64,000 nt of DNA. Source: Rhizobacter sp. Root404 (GTDB lineage Bacteria > Pseudomonadota > Gammaproteobacteria > Burkholderiales > Burkholderiaceae_C). The notes under the pieces were generated by a model. That model had not been told where the DNA came from. It saw only the letters and a list, made by a program, of their open reading frames with translations, and ran no database searches. Shown in pieces: positions 44,225 to 52,798 of this stretch (position 1 is its first letter; each line of letters opens with the position of its first letter). The translations under genes were made by a program, and so were the position numbers. The DNA is taken from the NCBI RefSeq assembly GCF_001425865.1, contig NZ_LMDS01000005.1:610684-674683 (forward strand). The letters run 5' to 3'.

Positions 44225-44977
44225 CTACCCGAAAAGCGCGCGCACGCGCGCCAGATCCTCGGGGGTGTCGACGCCGGGTCCGGGGCGTGATTCGCTCACA
44301 TGCACGACGATGCGCTCGCCGTGCCACAGCACGCGCAACTGCTCGAGCGCCTCGATCTGCTCGAGCGGGCTGACGGACAGTTGCGGAAAGCGCCGCAGAA
44401 AGCCGGCCTGGTACGCGTAGAGCCCGATGTGGCGCAGCGGTGCATAGGCAGGCAGCGCCGGAAGACCGGCGGCACGGGCATCGCGCCACCACGGGATCGG
44501 CGCGCGCGAGAAGTAAAGCGCGCGTCCCGTCGCGTCGAGCACGACCTTCACGACGTTCGGGTTGTCGAGCTCGTCGGTGCTGTCGATCGCGTGGGCCGCG
44601 GTGCTCATCACGCAGTCGGGATGCTGCGCGAGCAGCGCGACGCAGGCGTCGACCATCGACGGTTCGAGCAGCGGCTCGTCGCCCTGGACGTTGACGACCA
44701 GGTCGGCCCCGTCGAGGCCCAGCAGCTCGCATGCTTCGGCGAGCCGGTCGCTGCCGGTCGCGTGGTCGTCCCGCGTCAGCAGCGCTTCGACCCCGCGCGC
44801 GGTGCACGCCGCGACGATGCGGGCGTCGTCGGCCGCGACAACGACGCGCTGCGCCGCGGACCGGGCTGCGTTGCGCGCAACCCGCACGATCATCGGCTCG
44901 CCGCCGATGTCGGCCAGCGGCTTGCCAGGCAGGCGCGTGGACGCCATCCGCGCCGGCACGAGTATCGTGAACCTCAT
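44225..44977 (-). CDS. kdsB: 3-deoxy-manno-octulosonate cytidylyltransferase
   Basis: 250-aa enzyme activating Kdo to CMP-Kdo for lipopolysaccharide core synthesis. Landmarks: VPARMASTRLPGKPLADIGG (nucleotide-binding N terminus), VVNVQGDEPLL with metal Asp, YFSRAPIPW, and the C-terminal LEQLRVL-VDTPEDL region. ATG 44977 overlaps the upstream Trm112 stop by 4 nt, so the two are translationally coupled. Belongs to the lipid A/Kdo group with lpxK. The 159 nt to adk hold no gene and no obvious terminator. Confidence 0.96.
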   Translation of the reverse strand: MRFTILVPARMASTRLPGKPLADIGGEPMIVRVARNAARSAAQRVVVAADDARIVAACTARGVEALLTRDDHATGSDRLAEACELLGLDGADLVVNVQGDEPLLEPSMVDACVALLAQHPDCVMSTAAHAIDSTDELDNPNVVKVVLDATGRALYFSRAPIPWWRDARAAGLPALPAYAPLRHIGLYAYQAGFLRRFPQLSVSPLEQIEALEQLRVLWHGERIVVHVSESRPGPGVDTPEDLARVRALFG

Positions 44978-45195
44978 GCGGCCGGCGGGGTGGGGACGGG
45001 GGCCGGCGGCGTCGGTGCCGCGTCGAGCGAGCGGGCCTCGGCTTCCAGCATCACCGGAATGCCGTCGCGCACCGGAAAGGCGAGTCCGTCGGCATGACAC
45101 ACCAATTCGACGCTGGCCTGCTGCGGCGGGCGCAGGTGCTCGAGCGGTCCCTTGCAGATCGGGCAGACGAGCAGATTAAGCAGGCGAGTTTCCAT
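44974..45195 (-). CDS. Trm112-family zinc-ribbon-like protein
   Basis: 73-aa YcaR/Trm112 homologue. Starts METRLLNLLVCPICKGPL with the CPIC pair (Cys11, Cys14) and a further Cys33; LAFPVRDGIPVMLEAEAR is the conserved signature. The last 15 residues are a Pro/Ala-rich tail (TPPAPVPTPPAA). In eukaryotes Trm112 activates methyltransferases; the bacterial role is not established, but the gene is conserved between lpxK and kdsB. It overlaps lpxK by 20 nt and kdsB by 4 nt. Confidence 0.93.
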   Translation of the reverse strand: METRLLNLLVCPICKGPLEHLRPPQQASVELVCHADGLAFPVRDGIPVMLEAEARSLDAAPTPPAPVPTPPAA

Positions 45196-46234
45196 GGCGG
45201 GGTACGGGTGGTGGCAGCAGGGCGGTCAGGGCGTCGACGAAGGGCGCGTCGAGGTCGAAGTCTAGCGGCGCGACCCAGACCCGCGTCGCGCCGAGCCGGC
45301 TCGGGTCGAGCTTGATGGCGTCCTTTTCGGTGACGATCACATCGGCAGTGTCACTACTCGGCCAGGGCAGAGCGGCAAAGTCGTGGTGATCGGGCAGCGG
45401 CAGGGGTGTGATCGTCAACCCTCGCTCGCGCAGCATGGCAAAGAAGCGCTCGGGGCGCGCAAGGCCGGCGGCGGCGATCAGCGGGCGCCCGCGCAGGCCC
45501 GTCCAGGATTCGGTCGACGCAGGTTCGCCACGCCACCAGCTGTCGAGCGGCAGGGCGCCGGTGAGCGAACGCCGTGCGCGTGCGCCGGGCAGCGGGGTCG
45601 ACGCATGTGCGGCGTTGTAGAGCACCAGGCTGCGCGCCGGAACCGCCGTCGGGATGGGTTCGCGAAGCGGGCCGGCGGGCAGAAGCCAGCCGTTGCCTGC
45701 ACCTCGGTCGTCGAACACGAGCACCTGCGCGTCGCGCCCGAGGCGCAGGTGCTGCAGGCCGTCGTCGCTGATGATCAGATCGACGTCGGGATGCCGTCGA
45801 AGCAGCCACGCAGCGGCGGCGACCCGATCACGCCCGACCACCAGCGGGGCGCCCGTGCGCAGGTGCATGAGCAGGGGCTCGTCACCGGATTGCGTCGCAG
45901 CCGATGCGCGCGTCACCTCCGTGGGGCCGGTGGCGCTGCCGCCGTAGCCGCGGGAGATGATCCCGGGGGTGTAGCCGCGGCGTCGCAGTTGGGCCACGAG
46001 CTCGATGACGGTCGGCGTCTTGCCCGCGCCGCCGGCAATCAGGTTGCCCACGACGACCAGCGGAACGGACAGGCGATGCGTCTTCAGCAAGCCGCTGCGA
46101 TAGAGCGCACGACGCAGCGCGGTGACTGCGCCGAAGAGCAACGACAGCGGCCACAGCGCGCAGGCAAGTGGCCCTCGGGTGAGCCACGCACGCGCGAGGC
46201 GCTCGGGCCAGCTCGGCGCGGGATGGGCGCTCAC
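45176..46234 (-). CDS. lpxK: Tetraacyldisaccharide 4'-kinase LpxK
   Basis: 352-aa inner-membrane-associated kinase phosphorylating the 4' position of the lipid A precursor. An N-terminal hydrophobic segment (about 17-38, PLACALWPLSLLFGAV) anchors it; Walker A is GGAGKTPTV (about 68-76); the family motif DDGLQH lies in the middle and VTEKDAIKL near the C terminus. Slightly longer than the E. coli enzyme (328 aa). It lies directly behind the exbD-exbB pair (12-nt gap) and overlaps the Trm112 gene. Confidence 0.95.
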   Translation of the reverse strand: MSAHPAPSWPERLARAWLTRGPLACALWPLSLLFGAVTALRRALYRSGLLKTHRLSVPLVVVGNLIAGGAGKTPTVIELVAQLRRRGYTPGIISRGYGGSATGPTEVTRASAATQSGDEPLLMHLRTGAPLVVGRDRVAAAAWLLRRHPDVDLIISDDGLQHLRLGRDAQVLVFDDRGAGNGWLLPAGPLREPIPTAVPARSLVLYNAAHASTPLPGARARRSLTGALPLDSWWRGEPASTESWTGLRGRPLIAAAGLARPERFFAMLRERGLTITPLPLPDHHDFAALPWPSSDTADVIVTEKDAIKLDPSRLGATRVWVAPLDFDLDAPFVDALTALLPPPVPRHGNSPA

Positions 46235-46246
46235 CGCTGCGCCGCG

Positions 46247-46681
46247 TCAGCGCGCGTCGCCGCCCGACGAGTTCTGGGTCGCGAAGGTCAGGCGCGGCAG
46301 GTTCGCGCGCCGCGCCGCGTCCATCACGTTGATCACGCTCTGGTGCGCTGCAGTCGCATCGGCCGAGACGATCACGACCATGTCGCTCGCGCCGGCGGCC
46401 GCGGCCGTGAGCGCGGCGGTCAGCGCTTCGACGCTGCGGCCTTCGACCGGGCTGCGATTGATGCTGTAGCGCCCGTCGGCCGAAACCGCCACGATGATTT
46501 CGCGCTGCCGCTCGCGCAGCTTGTCGGCATCCGCCACCGGCAGCGTGATCTGCAGCTCGGTGAACTTGGAGTAGGTCGTCGAAAGCATCAGGAAGATCAG
46601 GACGACCAGCAGCACGTCGATGAACGGGATCAGGTTGATCTCCGGCTCCTCGGGCCGCGCCTTGCGGAAGTTCATCGGCAT
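46247..46681 (-). CDS. ExbD/TolR-family protein of the lpxK operon
   Basis: 144-aa single-span protein. Membrane helix NLIPFIDVLLVVLIFLML with protonatable Asp22, then a periplasmic domain (FTELQITLPVADADK to VINVMDAARRANLPRLTFAT). It is distinct from the two ExbD copies of the receptor cluster (INLIPFID rather than INTTPLVD), closer to TolR-like forms. Starts at MPMNF; MNF six nt later is an alternative. No tonB or receptor gene adjoins. In Burkholderiales this exbB-exbD pair precedes lpxK, and its true partner is unclear. Confidence 0.92.
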   Translation of the reverse strand: MPMNFRKARPEEPEINLIPFIDVLLVVLIFLMLSTTYSKFTELQITLPVADADKLRERQREIIVAVSADGRYSINRSPVEGRSVEALTAALTAAAAGASDMVVIVSADATAAHQSVINVMDAARRANLPRLTFATQNSSGGDAR

Positions 46682-46691
46682 TGGCGCACCT

Positions 46692-47333
46692 TCACCCTGC
46701 CGGCGGTTGCCGGCGATCGACCACGAAGCGCATCAGGTGCGGCACCAGGCGGTCGGCGGCCTGTTCCATGTCGAGCGTGTAGGTGTCGACCAGGCCGCGG
46801 AAGTAGCGGTAGAACATCAGCGACGGGATCGCGATCATCAGGCCGAAGGCCGTGTTGTAGAGGGCGATCGAGATGCCGTGCGCGAGCAGGGCCGGGTTGT
46901 TGCCGGTCGGTGACTGCGAGCCGAAGATCTCGATCATGCCGATCACCGTGCCCATGAGCCCCAGCAGCGGGGCGGCCGAGGCGATCGACCCAAGCGTGTT
47001 CAGGTAGCGCTCCAGCCGATGCACCGCGGCGCGGCCGGCCGATTCGAACGTGCCGCGCAACGCGGCCTCGCTGGTGCGCGGCTCCGCAATCACCGCGCGC
47101 AGCCCGGTGGCCAGCACGGCACCCAGCACCGAGTTGTCGGCGAGCTTGTTGACCACGTCCGCAGCCGGCAGGTGCGCCCGTGTGACGGAGATCACCTCGT
47201 CGAGCAAGCGTGGCGGTACGACGCGTGACGCCCGCAGGCTGGAAAGACGCTCCAGGACCAGCGCGACGGCCGCAATGGAGCACAGGAGCAAGGGCCAGAT
47301 CGGCCAGCCAGCGGCTTGTATGATCGAAAACAA
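46692..47333 (-). CDS. ExbB/TolQ/MotA-family proton-channel protein of the lpxK operon
   Basis: About 213 aa, three membrane helices (AGWPIWPLLLCSIAAVALVL near 10-30, then GSIASAAPLLGLMGTVIGMI and FGLMIAIPSLMFYRYF). The start is unsure: TTG 47333 (LFSIIQAAGWP) follows GAAAGGGCGCGA and gives a normal ExbB N terminus, whereas GTG 47432 adds 33 residues without family likeness. No signal peptide or Ala/Pro extension, unlike the ExbB at 39551. It forms the channel with the ExbD immediately downstream (10-nt gap) and heads the exbB-exbD-lpxK-Trm112-kdsB unit. Confidence 0.88.
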   Translation of the reverse strand: MFSIIQAAGWPIWPLLLCSIAAVALVLERLSSLRASRVVPPRLLDEVISVTRAHLPAADVVNKLADNSVLGAVLATGLRAVIAEPRTSEAALRGTFESAGRAAVHRLERYLNTLGSIASAAPLLGLMGTVIGMIEIFGSQSPTGNNPALLAHGISIALYNTAFGLMIAIPSLMFYRYFRGLVDTYTLDMEQAADRLVPHLMRFVVDRRQPPAG

Positions 47334-47657
47334 TCGCGCCCTTTCGGTGACGAGGGGGTTTTCAGGACGCGCGATTATGGCCCGAAGCTCCCCCCGCGAC
47401 GCGGGCGCGCCGGCAGCGTTGCAGCGACGCACTGACCCGTTTGGCTTCGCACGAAAAGTGCCGCTCAGACATCCACTGCAACTGTGGATAACTTTGTGGG
47501 CAACCGGGCTGCATCGTGCGCCAAGGCCCGCACTGACGTGGCCCGGGACAGATTGCTCAAAGTTTAGGCAGAGAAAATTTGTTGAAAATCAACGACTTGC
47601 GTAATTGTGACTGGCTTGTGACACCTTCTTCGGTGCGCCAGCCCGCGTCCAGTCGAC
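47334..47657. other. Intergenic region between exbB and xseA (DnaA box, hairpin, promoter)
   Basis: 324 nt between divergent genes. It holds a perfect DnaA box (see 47483-47491), an AT-richer stretch from about 47560, a hairpin GTTGA-AAA-TCAAC (47583-47595), and possible xseA promoter elements TTGTTG (47581-47586) and TAATTG (47604-47609) with a 17-nt spacer. A repeated TTGTGAC occurs at 47608 and 47618. No gene is supported. Confidence 0.5.
47483..47491 (-). promoter_or_regulatory. Consensus DnaA box
   Basis: TGTGGATAA is the exact reverse complement of TTATCCACA, the high-affinity DnaA box. The nearby TTGTGGGCAA is only a weak second match. A single strong box upstream of exbB/xseA is not an origin by itself (no dnaA, dnaN or AT-rich repeats here) but may make this promoter region responsive to DnaA. 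Confidence 0.5.
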
Positions 47658-48998
47658 TTGTGGAGTTCTCGACCCGCGCCGGCATTGGGTTTGCCGGTGA
47701 TTGACGGCTTCGCGACACCCGCTGCGCGAGCGCCGTGGAGTGTCGCAGCGCTCGTGCGCGAGGTCGGCGACTGGCTGGCGGGACGCTTCAGCGTCTGCAG
47801 CGTCCGTGGCGAGATCTCCGGCTTCACGCGCGCCGCCAGCGGCCACTGCTACTTCAACCTCAAGGATGCCGAGGGCGGCGGCGCGCTGCTGCGTTGCGCG
47901 ATGTTTCGCCGGGCGGCGTCGCTGCTGGCGTTCGCGCCGCGCGAAGGGCAATTGGTCGAGGTGCGCGGACGGTTGGGCGTTTACGAGGCGCGCGGCGAAC
48001 TGCAGATCGTCGTGGAGGCGATGCAGGCCGCCGGGGCGGGCGCGCTCTACGAACAATTCCTGCGGATCAAGGCGCGGCTCGAGGCGCAAGGCTTGTTCGA
48101 TCCGGCGCGCAAGCGCGACCTGGCGTCTTACCCGCGGGCGGTCGGCGTGGTCACTTCGCTCGGCGCCGCCGCGCTGCAGGACGTGCTGACCGCACTCGCG
48201 CGTCGTGCGCCGCATCTGCCGATCGTGATCTATCCGAGCGCCGTGCAGGGCCCCGGCGCGCCAGCGGCGCTGGTGGAGGCGATCGGACTGGCGTCGCGCC
48301 GCGCCGAGGTCGATACGTTGATCGTGTGCCGCGGTGGCGGCTCGCTCGAAGATCTGTGGGCCTTCAACGACGAGCAGGTGGTCCGCGCGATCGCTGCCGC
48401 TTCGATGCCGGTCGTCTGCGGTGTCGGACACGAGACCGACGTCACCCTGGCCGATTTCGCCGCCGATTTGCGCGCGCCCACGCCGACAGCCGCTGCCGAA
48501 CTGGCGGCGCCGACGCGGGAGGCGTTGTCGAACCGGCTCGCCGTTTACGAAGGCATCGTGCAACGGCGCGTTCACGCGGCGCTCGACGAGCAGGCCCAGC
48601 GGCTCGACCGCATCGCCGTGCGACTGGCTCGACCGGGCCAGGTCGTGCGTGCGCAGCGCGAGCAGCTGACCGTCCTGGCGCATCGGCTCGACGCACTGCC
48701 GCTGCGGGTCGCGCAGCAGCAGCGCCAGCATCTGGTGCAGCTCCAAGCGGCCCTGCGGCGCGGTGTCGAGCGCGAACTCGACAGGCGAACCCAGCGCCTC
48801 GCCCATGTCGAGGCGCGGCTGCGCGCACTCGATCGGAAACAGGTGCTGACGCGTGGTTACGCCTGGCTGAGCGACTCCGAGGGCAGCCCGATCGGTTCGG
48901 TCCACGAATTGACACAGGGCGACTCGCTGCAGGCCGTACTGCACGACGGCACCGCGGGTGTGATCGTCACGGAGCTGCCTGGTCGGACAAGCGCCTGA
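47658..48998 (+). CDS. xseA: Exodeoxyribonuclease VII large subunit
   Basis: About 446 aa. N-terminal OB-fold (about 28-125; RFSVCSVRGEISGFTRAASG, GHCYFNLKD), catalytic core with CRGGGSLEDLWAFND and CGVGHETDVTLADFAADLRAPTPTAAAE (quoted in part: GVGHETDVTL), a long coiled-coil arm (about 280-395, rich in Arg/Gln/Leu), and a C-terminal beta domain. The enzyme degrades single-stranded DNA from both ends in repair. The start is unsure: TTG 47658 is the first possible codon; GTG at residue 14 (VIDGFA) is an alternative. The small subunit xseB is not in the window. Confidence 0.93.
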   Translation: MWSSRPAPALGLPVIDGFATPAARAPWSVAALVREVGDWLAGRFSVCSVRGEISGFTRAASGHCYFNLKDAEGGGALLRCAMFRRAASLLAFAPREGQLVEVRGRLGVYEARGELQIVVEAMQAAGAGALYEQFLRIKARLEAQGLFDPARKRDLASYPRAVGVVTSLGAAALQDVLTALARRAPHLPIVIYPSAVQGPGAPAALVEAIGLASRRAEVDTLIVCRGGGSLEDLWAFNDEQVVRAIAAASMPVVCGVGHETDVTLADFAADLRAPTPTAAAELAAPTREALSNRLAVYEGIVQRRVHAALDEQAQRLDRIAVRLARPGQVVRAQREQLTVLAHRLDALPLRVAQQQRQHLVQLQAALRRGVERELDRRTQRLAHVEARLRALDRKQVLTRGYAWLSDSEGSPIGSVHELTQGDSLQAVLHDGTAGVIVTELPGRTSA

Positions 48999-49109
48999 GC
49001 GCGTGTCGGCCGGCATCGCCGCGTCCGGCGACGCCGCGCCAAGCTGCCTACAATGTTCCGACGCTGCGACTCTGCGCACCGATACCGCCACTTACCGAAG
49101 AGGTCCACG

Positions 49110-49691
49110 ATGGAACACACCCTGCCGCCCCTGCCGTATGCCCACGATGCGCTCGCTCCTGCGATGAGCAAGGAAACGCTCGAGTACCACCACGACAAGC
49201 ACCACAACGCCTACGTCGTGAACCTGAACAACCTCCAGAAGGGCACCGAGTTCGAGTCGATGACCCTCGAGGAAATCATCAAGAAGTCCAGTGGCGGCGT
49301 CTACAACAACGCGGCCCAGATCTGGAACCACACGTTCTTCTGGAACTGCATGAAGCCGCAGGGCGGCGGTGAGCCCACCGGCGCGCTGGCCGAGGCAATC
49401 AACGCCAAATGGGGCAGCTACGCGGCCTTCAAGGAAGCGTTCACCAAGAGCGCCGTGGGCAATTTCGGCTCGGCCTGGACCTGGCTGGTCAAGAAGGCCG
49501 ACGGCAGCGTCGACATCGTCAACATGGGCGCCGCCGGTACCCCGCTGACCACGGCGGACAAGGCGCTGCTGACGATCGACGTGTGGGAACACGCGTACTA
49601 CATCGACTACCGCAACCTGCGCCCGAAGTTCGTCGAGACCTTCCTGAACTCGCTGGTGAACTGGGATTTCGCCGCGAAGAACTTCGCGTAA
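49110..49691 (+). CDS. sodB: Iron superoxide dismutase
   Basis: 193-aa cytoplasmic Fe/Mn-family superoxide dismutase. Metal ligands lie in YHHDKHHNAYV (first His), NHTFFW (second His) and DVWEHAYYIDY (Asp and His). The GGGVYNNAAQIWNH-type sequence with Gln in the active-site region (AAQIW) and overall similarity favour the iron form. ATG 49110 (MEHTLPPLPYA) is the canonical start. TACAAT at 49049-49054 may be the -10. A strong terminator follows 20 nt after the stop. Confidence 0.96.
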   Translation: MEHTLPPLPYAHDALAPAMSKETLEYHHDKHHNAYVVNLNNLQKGTEFESMTLEEIIKKSSGGVYNNAAQIWNHTFFWNCMKPQGGGEPTGALAEAINAKWGSYAAFKEAFTKSAVGNFGSAWTWLVKKADGSVDIVNMGAAGTPLTTADKALLTIDVWEHAYYIDYRNLRPKFVETFLNSLVNWDFAAKNFA

Positions 49692-49711
49692 GTTTGCGCG
49701 CCTGACACGAC

Positions 49712-49738
49712 AGGGGTCGGCGCAACCGACCCCTTTTT
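49712..49738 (+). terminator. Intrinsic terminator of sodB
   Basis: AGGGGTCGG (49712-49720) pairs perfectly with CCGACCCCT (49726-49734) around CGCAA, followed by TTTT. The convergent DUF192 gene ends at 49749, so the hairpin probably serves both strands, although the minus-strand T-tract is poor. Confidence 0.88.
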
Positions 49739-49748
49739 CGTGGTGAAG

Positions 49749-50204
49749 TCAGTGCTTGAAGGGGGCGCCTTGCAGCTTCATGCCGGGCTTGATGCCGCGC
49801 TTGGCGAACCAGCCCTCGTTCATCTCGAGCACGTAGCGCACTTCCTTGGTGGAGCAGTGGCTGTCCAGCGTCTGCGGCTTCATCGCCTCGATGTTGGTGA
49901 TGCTGCCATCGTCCGCCACGAACGCGACCGACAGCGGCAGCAGCGTGTTCTTCATCCAGAAGCATTGCTGCCCCGGCCGGTCGAAGATGAACAGCATCCC
50001 GTCGTTGGTCGGCATCGAGGTGCGGAACATCAGGCCGATGCTGTGTTCCTCGGGCGTCTGCGCCACCTCGGCCCGGATCACGTGCATGCCGGCGCTGAGC
50101 TTGATCGCCTGGAGTTTCTGCGGGCCGGTCTGCGCCGCCGCGACGGTCGCGGCAAACGCCATCAGCAGGGCGAACAGGCTGCGGAACAGGGGCGTGCGAA
50201 TCAT
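49749..50204 (-). CDS. DUF192 exported protein
   Basis: 151-aa protein with signal peptide about 1-24 (ends TVAAAQ) and a DUF192 domain (about 35-150; HVIRAEVAQTPEEHSIGLMFR, FWMKNTLLPLSVAFV, YVLEMNEGWFAKRGIKPG). The fold is known from structural genomics but the function is not. Two cysteines (QQCFWM, SHCSTK) could form a periplasmic disulfide. It is conserved beside icd in this lineage, on the opposite strand. Leader to icd is 125 nt. Confidence 0.92.
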   Translation of the reverse strand: MIRTPLFRSLFALLMAFAATVAAAQTGPQKLQAIKLSAGMHVIRAEVAQTPEEHSIGLMFRTSMPTNDGMLFIFDRPGQQCFWMKNTLLPLSVAFVADDGSITNIEAMKPQTLDSHCSTKEVRYVLEMNEGWFAKRGIKPGMKLQGAPFKH

Positions 50205-50329
50205 GGTGGGAGGGCTTGGAAGTGGCTCGGCTCATTATCAACGCGGCTGCCCCGCAGGTCGGCCGACGGCGGCGCTGACATAGAATTGAAAATCAAGTGT
50301 CGACTACCACCGAGCGGAGCCTCATCCCC

Positions 50330-51583
50330 ATGTACCAGCACATCAAGGTGCCCGAAAACGGGCACAAGATCAGCGTCAACGCCGATTTCTCGCTCAACGT
50401 GCCCGATCAGCCCATCATCCCGTTCATCGAGGGCGATGGCACCGGCGCCGACATCACCCCGGTGATGATCAAGGTGGTCGACGCGGCCGTGGCCAAGGCC
50501 TACGGCGGCAAGAAGAAGATTCACTGGATGGAGGTCTACGCCGGCGAGAAGTCGACCAAGGTCTACGGTCCGGACGTGTGGCTGCCGCCCGAGACGCTCT
50601 CGGCCGTGAAGGACTACGTTGTCTCGATCAAGGGCCCGCTGACCACCCCTGTCGGTGGGGGCATCCGCTCGCTGAACGTCGCGCTTCGCCAGGAACTCGA
50701 CTTGTACGTCTGCCTGCGCCCGATCCAGTACTTCGCTGGCGTGCCATCGCCGGTCAAGTCGCCGGAGAAGACCCACATGGTCATCTTCCGCGAGAACTCC
50801 GAAGACATCTACGCCGGCATCGAATTCGAGTCGGGCAGCGACAAGGCGAAGAAGCTGATCAAGTTCCTGCAGGAGGAAATGGGCGTCAAGAAGATCCGCT
50901 TCCCGAACACGTCCGGCATCGGCATCAAGCCGGTCTCGAGCGAGGGCACGGAGCGCCTGGTGCGCAAGGCCATCCAGTACGCGATCGACAACGACAAGCC
51001 CTCGGTCACGATCGTGCACAAGGGCAACATCATGAAGTTCACCGAAGGCGGCTTCCGCGACTGGGCGTATGCGCTGGCGCAGAAGGAATTCGGCGCCGAA
51101 CTGATCGACGGCGGCCCGTGGATGAAATTCAAGAACCCGAAGACGGGCAAGGAAATCGTCATCAAGGACTCGATCGCCGATGCCTTCCTGCAGCAGATCC
51201 TGTTGCGCCCGGCCGAATACTCGGTGATTGCCACGCTGAACCTGAACGGCGACTACGTCTCCGACGCGCTGGCGGCCCAGGTCGGCGGCATCGGCATCGC
51301 GCCGGGTGCGAACCTGTCCGACTCGATCGCGATGTTCGAGGCCACCCACGGCACCGCGCCGAAGTACGCCGGCAAGGACTACGTCAATCCCGGCTCCGAG
51401 ATCCTGTCGGCCGAGATGATGCTGCGCCACATGGGATGGTTCGAGGCGGCCGATCTGATCATCAGTTCGATGGAGAAGTCGATCGCATCCAAGAAGGTCA
51501 CCTACGACTTCGCGCGCCTGATGGACGGAGCCACCCAGGTCTCGTGCTCGGGCTTCGGTCAGGTGATGATCGATCACATGTGA
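50330..51583 (+). CDS. icd: Isocitrate dehydrogenase (NADP)
   Basis: 417-aa TCA-cycle enzyme forming 2-oxoglutarate, of the E. coli-like homodimeric class. Landmarks: PFIEGDGTGADITPVM, the substrate/phosphorylation loop GGGIRSLNVALRQ, ENSEDIYAGIE, and GTAPKYAGKDYVNPG of the NADP-binding region. The serine in RSLNVALRQ corresponds to the regulatory phosphoserine of E. coli. ATG 50330 (MYQHIKVP) has GCGGAG upstream; GTG 50297 is less likely. TAGAAT at 50281 may be the -10. A long terminator follows. Confidence 0.97.
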   Translation: MYQHIKVPENGHKISVNADFSLNVPDQPIIPFIEGDGTGADITPVMIKVVDAAVAKAYGGKKKIHWMEVYAGEKSTKVYGPDVWLPPETLSAVKDYVVSIKGPLTTPVGGGIRSLNVALRQELDLYVCLRPIQYFAGVPSPVKSPEKTHMVIFRENSEDIYAGIEFESGSDKAKKLIKFLQEEMGVKKIRFPNTSGIGIKPVSSEGTERLVRKAIQYAIDNDKPSVTIVHKGNIMKFTEGGFRDWAYALAQKEFGAELIDGGPWMKFKNPKTGKEIVIKDSIADAFLQQILLRPAEYSVIATLNLNGDYVSDALAAQVGGIGIAPGANLSDSIAMFEATHGTAPKYAGKDYVNPGSEILSAEMMLRHMGWFEAADLIISSMEKSIASKKVTYDFARLMDGATQVSCSGFGQVMIDHM

Positions 51584-51619
51584 GTCATTTCAGCGCCGTC
51601 CGCTGAGGCGGTCCCAAGC

Positions 51620-51660
51620 AACCCCTGATTTCGTCGGAAACTTCAGGGGTTTCTTTTTTT
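51620..51660 (+). terminator. Intrinsic terminator of icd
   Basis: AACCCCTGA (51620-51628) pairs with TCAGGGGTT (51643-51651), followed by TTCTTTTTTT. The loop is 14 nt. A strong terminator that isolates icd from the downstream dehydrogenase gene. Confidence 0.92.
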
Positions 51661-51685
51661 GCGCGTTTCGCCTTCAGGAGATGTC

Positions 51686-52789
51686 ATGCGTTCCACCGAA
51701 AACGAAACGGACCCGGATGCCGGCCGACCCCTGCGCATGCGCTGCACCTGTCTGGTGATCCAGGCGCCTGACGACCTGCGCGTCGTCGAGCAGGACGTCG
51801 CCGAACTCGGCCCGGGCGAGGTGCTGGTGCAGGTCGGCTACGGCGGCATCTGCGGGTCGGACCTTCATTATTTCCACGCCGGGGGTTTCGGCACGGTGCG
51901 CATCAAGCGGCCGATGATCCTCGGCCACGAAGTGGCCGGCACGGTCGCGGCCGTGGCGGCGGACGTCACGCGCGTCAAGCCGGGCGACAAGGTCGCGGTC
52001 AACCCGAGCCGCCCGTGCTCACGCTGCAAGTACTGCCTGGAAGGTCTGCCGAACCAGTGCCTCGACATGCGCTTCTACGGCAGCGCGATGCGCGACCCGC
52101 ATGTCGAAGGCGCGTTCCGCAACCTGCTTCTTTGCGATGCGGTGCAGTGCGAGGCGGTGGCGGCGCACGTGCCGCTGCAGCACGCCGCGCTGGCCGAACC
52201 GTTCTCGGTGGCGCTGCATGGCGTGCAGCGGGCCGGTGCGCTGCTGGGCAAGCGGGTGCTGGTCTCCGGATGTGGCCCGATCGGCTCGTTGGCCGTCGCG
52301 GCCGCGCGCATCCACGGCGCCGCCGAGATCACCGCGGTCGACCTGACCGACGAGACGCTGGCGGTCGCGCGCGCGATGGGGGCGGACGTTACCGTGAATG
52401 TCGCGCAGACGCCGGCCTGGGTCGAGCGCTACAGCGCCGACAAGGGCACGTTCGACGTGATGTTCGAGTGCAGCGGCAACGAGCGGGCGTTGCGCGCCGG
52501 CCTCGAGGCGATGCGCCCGCGCGGCGTGGTGGTGCAACTCGGCCTGGGCGGCGACGTGTCGGTGCCCCAGAACATGATCGTCGCGAAGGAACTGAGCCTG
52601 TGCGGCAGCTTCCGCTTCCACGCCGAGTTCGCGCTGGCCGTGCGCTTGATCAACGAAGGTCGGGTGGACATGCGGCCGATGATCAGCGGTGCGTTTCCGC
52701 TGTCGCGCGCCCGCGAGGCCTTCGAACTGGCCGGCGACCGCAAGCGTGCGATGAAGGTGTTGCTCGACTTTGCGGCCGAGACGGCCTGA
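51686..52789 (+). CDS. Zinc alcohol dehydrogenase, L-idonate 5-dehydrogenase-like
   Basis: 367-aa medium-chain dehydrogenase. Catalytic zinc ligands in YGGICGSDLHY (Cys) and GHEVAG (His-Glu); structural zinc-type cysteine set in CSRCKYCLEGLPNQC; NAD(P)-binding GCGPIGSLAV. The layout matches L-idonate/sorbitol/threonine-type dehydrogenases; L-idonate 5-dehydrogenase is the best guess from VNPSRPCSRCKYC and HYFHAGGFG. ATG 51686 has CAGGAG 6 nt upstream; the longer frame begins in the icd terminator. It is a single gene, convergent with the LysR gene 9 nt away. Confidence 0.88.
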   Translation: MRSTENETDPDAGRPLRMRCTCLVIQAPDDLRVVEQDVAELGPGEVLVQVGYGGICGSDLHYFHAGGFGTVRIKRPMILGHEVAGTVAAVAADVTRVKPGDKVAVNPSRPCSRCKYCLEGLPNQCLDMRFYGSAMRDPHVEGAFRNLLLCDAVQCEAVAAHVPLQHAALAEPFSVALHGVQRAGALLGKRVLVSGCGPIGSLAVAAARIHGAAEITAVDLTDETLAVARAMGADVTVNVAQTPAWVERYSADKGTFDVMFECSGNERALRAGLEAMRPRGVVVQLGLGGDVSVPQNMIVAKELSLCGSFRFHAEFALAVRLINEGRVDMRPMISGAFPLSRAREAFELAGDRKRAMKVLLDFAAETA

Positions 52790-52798
52790 CCGCCGTGT

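Noticed and set aside
47334..47657. Replication origin suggested by the DnaA box and AT-richer stretch
   Set aside because: Only one good DnaA box, no repeats, no dnaA, dnaN, parA or gidA nearby.
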